A DNA stretch of 64,000 nt from UMGS1590 sp900552455 (lineage in GTDB: Bacteria; Bacillota; Peptococcia; Peptococcales; Peptococcaceae). Positions 59,093 through 64,000 of this stretch are shown here, piece after piece. Under the pieces are notes generated by a model. That model did no database searches. It saw nothing but the letters and a program-made list of their open reading frames with translations, and had not been told where the DNA came from. The translations under genes were made by a program, and so were the position numbers. How positions within the stretch are numbered: the stretch's first letter is position 1; each line of letters opens with the position of its first letter. The stretch lies in assembly GCA_963931105.1 (NCBI GenBank), contig OZ007004.1, positions 1,612,001-1,676,000 on the forward strand, given 5' to 3'.

Positions 59093-59470
59093 GTCAAAAT
59101 CGCTGGAAACCGCTGTGCAAAGGCATTTCTCGTCATCTGTGTCCGTCTGTCCGATAAAATACCAAAAGAAAACCTCGGAGATAAAACAGGAAAAACGAGT
59201 TATAAATCGCTGATAGATAATAAATATAACTCGTTATTTCTGTGTGTATGATATATAAAGAGTGCAAAACCGCTGGACAGACAGACACACCACCGCCCCC
59301 GATTTTCACAGATCTCCACCCATCTGCATAAACCTGCTGCGCGCCAGCCTCTGCGCTGGCGGCGGCGTGCGGGGGCTGGTGGTTTTGGCGGCGGCGGGGG
59401 TGGCGGATTTCTCTCGGGCCAGCTTGCGGCGAAAAGATTTACAACATGGTGACATTTCATTAATTTGTAT
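59093..59470. other. Non-coding region with concentric inverted repeats and a G-rich stretch
   Basis: No gene was recognised. AACGAGTTATA (59194-59204) faces TATAACTCGTT (59225-59235). Around it, GTGTCCGTCTGTCC (59139-59152) faces GGACAGACAGACAC (59275-59288), 13 of 14 positions complementary. Both pairs are centred near 59214. A hairpin CGCCAGC/GCTGGCG follows near 59345, then a G-rich run (about 59357-59407) with many GG and GGG blocks. A replication origin or recombination site is possible. Confidence 0.65.
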
Positions 59471-59499
59471 AAAAATTGCCAGAGATTGCCAAAAATGGC

Positions 59500-59528
59500 T
59501 TTACAATGCGTTTTTGGATTGCTATAAT
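59500..59528 (+). promoter_or_regulatory. Promoter of the tRNA-His-like gene
   Basis: TTTACA and TATAAT are 17 bases apart, ending 15 bases before the RNA. Confidence 0.8.
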
Positions 59529-59543
59529 ATGGTTAAGTCGAAA

Positions 59544-59614
59544 GGAATTTTTGTTGAAACGGCATCATACAGGTTGTGGCACCTGAGTTGCGGGTTCGAA
59601 TCCCGTGGAATTCC
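59544..59614 (+). tRNA. tRNA-His-like gene (GTG anticodon) with an abnormal anticodon loop
   Basis: The acceptor stem (GAATTTT with GGAATTC, two G-U pairs) carries an extra G at -1 paired to C73, a hallmark of tRNA-His. The T arm (GCGGG-TTCGAAT-CCCGT) and D-loop (AACGGCA, with A14, GG and A21) keep the invariant bases. The anticodon stem CAGGT/ACCTG encloses TGTGGC, only six bases where seven are normal (GTG inside). The D stem has one U-U mismatch. CCA is not encoded (CTA follows). It has its own promoter and terminator, so it is transcribed, but it may be degenerate or specialised. Confidence 0.7.
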
Positions 59615-59622
59615 TAACGTCG

Positions 59623-59657
59623 ACGCACTCGCCAAAAAAATGTGAGTGCGTTTTTTT
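59623..59657 (+). terminator. Terminator of the tRNA-His-like gene
   Basis: ACGCACTC pairs with GAGTGCGT, followed by TTTTTTT. Confidence 0.9.
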
Positions 59658-59678
59658 ATGCCCAAAGGCACGGCTTTC

Positions 59679-59707
59679 TTGCGGCGCTGCGGCAAAAATG
59701 CTATGAT
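59679..59707 (+). promoter_or_regulatory. Promoter of ymdB-menG
   Basis: TTGCGG and TATGAT are 17 bases apart. Confidence 0.7.
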
Positions 59708-59737
59708 GGATGGGCAAAGAGACAGGAGCATGCGATT

Positions 59738-60538
59738 ATGAACATTCTATTTATTGGCGATATGGTGACGCCGGATTCGATCGAGATGGCTGCGCGCTGT
59801 ATCCGCCAGTTGAAGCAGGAAAAACAGATCGATCTGGTGATCGCCAACGGCGAAAACATCCACACGCAAAACGGACTGAATCTGAAGCAGTATCAGGAGC
59901 TCAAACGCATCGGGGTGGATGTGGTGACGCTGGGCAACCACGCCTGGAACCAGCCGCAGATCTATCATTTCATCGATGAAAACGAGGACATTGTGCGCCC
60001 GTTCAACTATCCGCCGGACACGCCTGGCCGCGGCTGGACGATCACGGAGGCGAACCATCGCCAGGTGGCGGTGGTTGTGGCGATGGGCAATGTTTATGTG
60101 TCGACGCTCACAAGCCCGTTTCAGGAGATCATGGGGATTGTGGACGCGCTGCATGCGCAGGGCGTACGCACAATCATTGTCGACATGCACGCGGAGGCGA
60201 CGTCGGAAAAGCTGGCCTTTGCCCGCTATCTGGACGGCAAGGTGAGCGCGGTGATCGGCACCCACACGCACATCCCGACGGCGGATGCGCAGATCCTGCC
60301 TGAGGGCACGGCGTATCAGACGGATGTGGGCATGGTTGGGCCGGTGGATTCTGTCATCGGCATGAAGGTGGAGGCGTCGATCAACCGCTTTCTGACGCAG
60401 CGCCGGGTGAAATTCCAGCAGAGCGAGGACGACGCCTTTCTCTTCCAGGCGGTGCTTTTGGAAATTGATGGCGACGGGCGCGCGCAGCATATTGAACGGA
60501 TCGACAAGCGCATGACGATAGAAAGGACTCGGATATGA
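59738..60538 (+). CDS. ymdB: YmdB-family metallophosphodiesterase
   Basis: A 266-residue calcineurin-like enzyme (TIGR00282 type); the Bacillus homologue hydrolyses 2',3'-cyclic and related nucleotides and affects biofilm fate. Metal ligands sit in FIGDMVTPDS, IANGENIHTQNGLN, TLGNHAWNQPQI, VDMHAEATSEK and GTHTHIPTADAQ. ATG 59738 follows AGGAG. Its stop overlaps the menG start (ATGA). Confidence 0.92.
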   Translation: MNILFIGDMVTPDSIEMAARCIRQLKQEKQIDLVIANGENIHTQNGLNLKQYQELKRIGVDVVTLGNHAWNQPQIYHFIDENEDIVRPFNYPPDTPGRGWTITEANHRQVAVVVAMGNVYVSTLTSPFQEIMGIVDALHAQGVRTIIVDMHAEATSEKLAFARYLDGKVSAVIGTHTHIPTADAQILPEGTAYQTDVGMVGPVDSVIGMKVEASINRFLTQRRVKFQQSEDDAFLFQAVLLEIDGDGRAQHIERIDKRMTIERTRI

Positions 60539-61383
60539 AAAACGAACGCAAGGAAAAATACGTCCACGAGGTGTTTGAATCCATCGCTGGCAAATACGAT
60601 TTTATGAATCTGCTCATGACCTGGGGGATGTTGCCGCACTGGCAGAAGCTCGTCATGGAAAAAACGGAGCTGGGTCCTGGCGGCAAGGGGCTGGATGTCT
60701 GCTGCGGCACGGGGGAGATGACCTACCAGCAGGCGGAGATCGCCGGACGCTATGGCCAGGCTGTGGGGCTTGATTTTTCGGCGCAGATGCTGGAGGCAGC
60801 GCGCGCGAAGATGAAGGATCATCCGAATTGCCATGTGCAGTTTGTCGAGGGCGATGCGCTGGCGCTGCCGTTTCCCGACGACAGCTTCGACGCGGCGACG
60901 AGCGGCTTTGCGCTGCGCAATGTCAGCGATATTCCGCTGGCGATCCGCGAGATGGCGCGCGTCGTGCGCGTGGGCGGCAAGGTTGTCTGCATCGATGTCT
61001 CGCGTCCGGGCTTTCCGCCGGCGCGTGCGTTCTTTAATTTCTACTATTTCAAGGTCGTGCCATGGCTGGGCAGCCATCTCGTCAGCGGCAAAACGATCTC
61101 CAACGGCTTCCCGGCCTATACCTGGCTGGCAGAGAGCCTGAAGACCTTCCCGCCGCGCAATGAGATCGCGCAGATGTTCCGCGATGCCGGGCTGGCGGCA
61201 GTGGAGGTGCATCCCGTTGGCTTTGGCGCAGCCACCATCTACAGCGGCGTGAAGACCACGGCAGACTACGATTTCGAGGCAGAAAAGCGCAGCTGTCCGC
61301 TGCAAAAGCTTGAGAAGGGCGCCGTGCGTGCGCGCGGAGCCGTCGCCAAGCTCGCCGAGGCAGCGCTGCGTCTGAAAAAATGA
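60535..61383 (+). CDS. menG: Demethylmenaquinone methyltransferase
   Basis: A 282-residue SAM-dependent UbiE/MenG enzyme for the last step of menaquinone synthesis. FESIAGKYDFMNLLMTWGMLPHWQK, GKGLDVCCGTGEMTYQQAE (SAM site) and FALRNVSDIPLAIREMARVVRVGGKVVCIDVSRP are diagnostic. A C-terminal extension of about 45 residues beyond the usual end is basic. Coupled to ymdB by an ATGA overlap. Its presence implies a menaquinone-using electron chain. Confidence 0.92.
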   Translation: MKNERKEKYVHEVFESIAGKYDFMNLLMTWGMLPHWQKLVMEKTELGPGGKGLDVCCGTGEMTYQQAEIAGRYGQAVGLDFSAQMLEAARAKMKDHPNCHVQFVEGDALALPFPDDSFDAATSGFALRNVSDIPLAIREMARVVRVGGKVVCIDVSRPGFPPARAFFNFYYFKVVPWLGSHLVSGKTISNGFPAYTWLAESLKTFPPRNEIAQMFRDAGLAAVEVHPVGFGAATIYSGVKTTADYDFEAEKRSCPLQKLEKGAVRARGAVAKLAEAALRLKK

Positions 61384-61486
61384 GCGGTTGCGCACGTTTT
61401 TAATGAATTTGTAACGTTCTGGCAAACTTTTTCGTGTATGATAGGAGCAGATACACGCGCTCGATCATGATTGGGAGGAATACGCA

Positions 61487-62215
61487 TTGACGTGGGAAAT
61501 GGAATATAAAACAAGAGGCGAGTACATCTCCGCGCTGGAGCAGGCCCTCGCCGGTAAAGACATTCCGGACGCCGACAAAATGGTGACGGATATCAAAAAT
61601 TATTTCTTTAAGCGCAATCGTCAGTCCGTCGGCGACACCGAGATCATCAGCACCCTGCCGGATCCGGAAACGCTGGCGGCGCAGTATCAGGGCAAGGAAT
61701 ACAGCAACAAGCGCGCCCTGAAGAAAAACGGCTCCGCAGGCTTTTTCAAGCGCTTCGGCATCTTTTTCGTGAGCCTTTTCGCCGTGATCTTTGGGCTGGT
61801 GCTTTATCTGGGATTTTTGGCCATGTTTCTGGCCGGGATTCTTTCCATCGCGCTCGGGGTCATCTTCCAGATGAACCTTGTGGACAGCCTGCCAGCGCAG
61901 GTGATGTCCGTCCTCGAGAACGCGCCGTATGAGATCTTTGAAAACAATCCCGTCGGCGTCATCTTTCTCGTCGCTGCCGGCATTTTTCTGCTGCTGCTTT
62001 CCGGCACCGCCCTCAAGGCGCTGCGCCGTCTGCGCAAAAAGTACCACACCTGGACGCTGAAAAAGATCAGCGGCTGCTATCGCCTGCCAGTGACGCTGGA
62101 CGACGTCTACTCCAGAGCCTGGCGCCTGTGCGTCTACATCTTCCTGCCGCTGTCGATGATCGTCGCCCTCGTCAGCATGATGATGCTCATCATGGGCGTC
62201 GATTTCATATTCTGA
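61487..62215 (+). CDS. DUF1700-like membrane protein
   Basis: A 242-residue protein. The N-terminus (residues 1-75, TRGEYISALEQALAGKDIPDADKMVTDIKNYFFKRNRQSVGDTEIISTLPDPETLAAQYQ) matches HAAS/DUF1700-type domains; four hydrophobic segments follow. Such proteins often pair with PadR regulators, but none is adjacent here. TTG start follows GGGAGGAA. Function unknown. Confidence 0.75.
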   Translation: MTWEMEYKTRGEYISALEQALAGKDIPDADKMVTDIKNYFFKRNRQSVGDTEIISTLPDPETLAAQYQGKEYSNKRALKKNGSAGFFKRFGIFFVSLFAVIFGLVLYLGFLAMFLAGILSIALGVIFQMNLVDSLPAQVMSVLENAPYEIFENNPVGVIFLVAAGIFLLLLSGTALKALRRLRKKYHTWTLKKISGCYRLPVTLDDVYSRAWRLCVYIFLPLSMIVALVSMMMLIMGVDFIF

Positions 62216-62228
62216 GCATAAAAAACGA

Positions 62229-62257
62229 TTGTCGCAGCCGGGCAATCGTGGTATAAT
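62229..62257 (+). promoter_or_regulatory. Promoter of the antitoxin RNA
   Basis: TTGTCG and TATAAT are 17 bases apart, with an extended TGG before the -10. Confidence 0.8.
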
Positions 62258-62263
62258 GACCAT

Positions 62264-62347
62264 AGAAAGAGGAGCACTGCCGGTAGACGGTTCCTCAGTG
62301 TTTAAGCTAAAATAGCCGCAACCTTTGGCTTGGGGCGGCTATTTTTT
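62264..62347 (+). ncRNA. Antisense antitoxin RNA of a type I system
   Basis: A predicted RNA of about 84 bases from the promoter at 62229-62257 to the bidirectional terminator. Its 5' part (GGAGCACTGCC ... GGTTCCTC) is nearly identical to the 5' end of the convergent toxin mRNA, so the two RNAs share a repeated segment and overlap at their 3' ends, as in par/fst-type or TxpA/RatA-type loci. Confidence 0.7.
62309..62347. terminator. Shared bidirectional terminator of the toxin-antitoxin RNAs
   Basis: AAAATAGCCGC pairs with GCGGCTATTTT; it contains the toxin stop codon on the minus strand. Confidence 0.88.
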
Positions 62348-62422
62348 ACGTCCAATATAAATACCGAGTCCGATGGCCGACACCACAAGGGCAATCAGTT
62401 CAATCGTAGTCTGCATATCCAT
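62339..62422 (-). CDS. Small hydrophobic type I toxin peptide (holin-like)
   Basis: A 27-residue peptide, MDMQTTIELIALVVSAIGLG followed by IYIGRKK: one membrane helix with a short basic tail, the form of type I toxins annotated as holin-like. GAGGTGG precedes ATG 62422 (an inner ATG is at 62416). The mRNA should start near 62497 from an extended -10 at 62505-62513 and run to the shared terminator; its long leader carries the segment shared with the antitoxin RNA. Confidence 0.78.
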   Translation of the reverse strand: MDMQTTIELIALVVSAIGLGIYIGRKK

Positions 62423-62504
62423 AAGAACCACCTCGCTTCCTGGCGAAGGATCGCCGTTGGAATCGAGGAACCGCCTACCATCTATGGCAGTGCTCCGTAT
62501 CTTT

Positions 62505-62513
62505 AGTATACCA
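62505..62513 (-). promoter_or_regulatory. Toxin promoter (extended -10)
   Basis: On the minus strand TGG-TATACT, eight bases before the expected toxin mRNA start. Confidence 0.65.
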
Positions 62514-62516
62514 TAC

Positions 62517-62545
62517 AGACGTCCCGCGTGGGCGTCTTTTTTTGT
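62517..62545 (+). terminator. Terminator before the FeoAB gene
   Basis: AGACGTCC pairs with GGGCGTCT, followed by seven Ts. Confidence 0.85.
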
Positions 62546-62596
62546 GCCAGCGCAGAGAATTTGCCGCGAAAAACAAATGCTTCCGTGGGATTACTG

Positions 62597-62624
62597 TTGG
62601 CGCGCGTCCGTTTTGTGGTATAAT
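62597..62624 (+). promoter_or_regulatory. Promoter of feoAB, with leader hairpin
   Basis: TTGGCG and TATAAT are 16 bases apart, with TGG before the -10. GGACGTTC and GAACGTCC (62651-62671) form a hairpin one base before AAGGAG. Confidence 0.7.
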
Positions 62625-62684
62625 AAACGCTGTATCATAGAGAGAAGGTAGGACGTTCCGCCCGAACGTCCGAAGGAGAATATC

Positions 62685-64000
62685 ATGGAGAAAGAAAAAA
62701 TCAGAACGCTGCGCGAGCTTGAGATCGGCGAATCCGTCCAGGTCGTCGCCGTTGGCGGCGAAGATCAGCTGCGCAAGCATCTTTTGGACATGGGCCTCAT
62801 CCCAGGCACCTATGTCAAGCTCGTCAAATTTGCCCCCCTCGGCGACCCCATGCAGCTCACCGTGCATGGCTACGAGCTCACACTGCGACTGGCTGACGCC
62901 GAACACATTCAGGTGAAAGCCATCGATCCCGCACTCTTGCACACCCACGAAGCCGCACCGCGCACACCGCACATCGCGCATCCCGGCCTCGGCGAAGGCG
63001 GCATCTATCACGACAAAGAAAACGAAACACCGCTGGACGACAGCGTCACACTGACCTTCGCCCTCGCCGGCAACCAGAACTGCGGCAAGACCACCCTCTT
63101 CAACCAGCTCACCGGCGCCAACCAGCACGTCGGCAATTTCCCCGGCGTCACCGTCGACCGCAAAGACGGCGTCATCCGCGGCCACGACAACACCCTCGTC
63201 ACCGACCTGCCCGGCATCTATTCCATGTCGCCGTATTCCAGCGAAGAGATCGTCACCCGCCAGTTCCTGCTCAAGGAAAAACCCCGCGGCATCATCAACA
63301 TCGTCGACGCCACCAACATTGAGCGCAACCTCTATCTGACCATGCAGCTCCTCGAGCTCGGCATCCCCATGGTCGTCGCCCTCAATATGATGGACGAAGT
63401 CAACGCCAACGGCGGCACCATCCACGTCAACGCCCTCGAGGAACAGCTCGGCGTGCCAGTCGTGCCAATCTCCGCCGCGAAAAACCAGGGCATCGACGAG
63501 CTCATCGACCACGCCATCCACGTCGCAAAATATCAGGAAAAACCACAGCGCGAGGATTTCTGCAAAGACGATGAACACGGCGGCGCCGTGCATCGCTGCA
63601 TCCACGCCATCATGCATCTCATCGAAGACCACGTAGAACAGGCCGACGTGCCGATCCGCTTCGTCGCCACCAAGCTCATCGAAGGCGACAGCGTCATCGA
63701 AGAAGCCCTCCACCTCGACCAGAACGAAAAGGACGCCATCGAGCACATCATCCAGCAGATGGAAACAGAGCGCCGCCTCGACCGCGCCGCCGCCATCGCC
63801 GACATGCGCTTCGATTTCATCCTCGACGTCTGCAGCGAAACCGTCGTCAAGCCCCACGAAAGCCGCGAGCACGCCCGCAGCCGCAAAGCCGACCAGATCC
63901 TCACCGGCAGATGGACAGCCATCCCAACCTTCATCGCCATCATGGGCGCCATCTTTTATCTCACCTTCAACGTCATCGGCGCCTGGCTGCAAGGCCTCCT
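62685..64000 (+). CDS. feoB: FeoA-FeoB fusion ferrous iron transporter (cut by window end)
   Basis: The visible 438 codons hold an N-terminal FeoA domain (residues 1-85, MEKEKIRTLRELEIGESVQVVAV ... HLLDMGLIPGTYVKLVKFAPLGDPMQLTVHGYELTLR), a His-rich linker (HTHEAAPRTPHIAHPG), and the FeoB GTPase: G1 GNQNCGKTT at residues 129-137, GNFPGVTVDRKDG, DLPGIYSMSPYS and G4 NMMD. The first FeoB membrane helix begins near the window end. ATG 62685 follows AAGGAG. It differs from the separate FeoA/FeoB at 10890-13204, including the canonical NMxD G4 motif. Confidence 0.93.
   Translation, partial: MEKEKIRTLRELEIGESVQVVAVGGEDQLRKHLLDMGLIPGTYVKLVKFAPLGDPMQLTVHGYELTLRLADAEHIQVKAIDPALLHTHEAAPRTPHIAHPGLGEGGIYHDKENETPLDDSVTLTFALAGNQNCGKTTLFNQLTGANQHVGNFPGVTVDRKDGVIRGHDNTLVTDLPGIYSMSPYSSEEIVTRQFLLKEKPRGIINIVDATNIERNLYLTMQLLELGIPMVVALNMMDEVNANGGTIHVNALEEQLGVPVVPISAAKNQGIDELIDHAIHVAKYQEKPQREDFCKDDEHGGAVHRCIHAIMHLIEDHVEQADVPIRFVATKLIEGDSVIEEALHLDQNEKDAIEHIIQQMETERRLDRAAAIADMRFDFILDVCSETVVKPHESREHARSRKADQILTGRWTAIPTFIAIMGAIFYLTFNVIGAWLQGL

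Noticed and set aside
59544..59614. Exact attachment-site duplication for the VapE module
   Set aside because: No second copy of the tRNA 3' end was found on the far side of the module in this window.
62475..63992. 505-codon open frame on the minus strand at the window end
   Set aside because: Antisense to the clear FeoA-FeoB reading frame, which is open to the window end.

Overview
The window looks like a chromosomal segment of a moderately GC-rich, low-oxygen Bacillota (Firmicutes). Evidence: strong purine-rich Shine-Dalgarno sites, frequent GTG/TTG starts, sigma-A type promoters, a VanW protein, a BceR-type operator, a long-form HPF, an EF-G2 paralogue, two Feo ferrous-iron uptake systems, Pta, NimA-like and nitroreductase flavoproteins, and MenG (menaquinone). 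A Negativicutes-like or related anaerobe is plausible, but this is inference and no rRNA is present to decide it.

Layout. 1-1788: the 3' part of a group II intron with its reverse transcriptase/maturase. 1871-9963: housekeeping genes (site-2 protease, mtaB, HIT, YitT, rpsU, hpt, guaA, nadE), an odd transposase-HTH fusion and small ORFs. 10085-13377: mntP and a feoA-feoB-Cys-rich peptide operon. 13517-20279: coiled-coil protein, EF-G2, trmO, acpP with a tandem hairpin repeat, pta, and rpsF-ssb-rpsR behind a probable S6:S18 leader. 20446-22899: a tightly overlapped vanW / DltA-like ligase / DltC-like carrier operon. 23124-24793: iscS-iscU behind a perfect palindrome. 24947-30241: response regulator, histidine kinase, ABC ATPase and FtsX-type permease with a BceR-type operator and a short terminated transcript between the two halves. 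30354-39000: pyrimidine salvage, transporters, an HD protein, a VapBC-type toxin-antitoxin pair, a nitroreductase and a CNNM/CorC protein. 39133-46741: a PutP symporter, then an unusual four-gene operon (alkaline-phosphatase-superfamily enzyme, SLC13 permease, lone ABC ATPase, zinc-ribbon protein) with two long intercistronic hairpins, facing a LysR gene. 46923-55284: flavin protein, an EamA-Nudix fusion, hpf, ArsR, secA, prfB without a frameshift site, ychF. 55377-59660: a small phage/satellite-like module (repressor whose peptidase catalytic residues are lost, a four-site operator region, a 16-aa leader ORF, a VapE-type primase/helicase, a non-coding region of concentric inverted repeats and G-rich DNA, and a stand-alone tRNA-His-like gene with an abnormal anticodon loop). 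59738-64000: ymdB, menG, a DUF1700-like membrane protein, a convergent type I toxin-antitoxin locus, and a FeoA-FeoB fusion cut by the window end.

The points most worth following up are the vanW-ligase-carrier operon without DltB/DltD, the phosphodiesterase/SLC13/ATPase/Zn-ribbon operon, the EamA-Nudix fusion, the tRNA-His-like unit beside the VapE module, and the type I toxin locus. Terminators, promoters and RNA structures were read by eye; no database search was possible.
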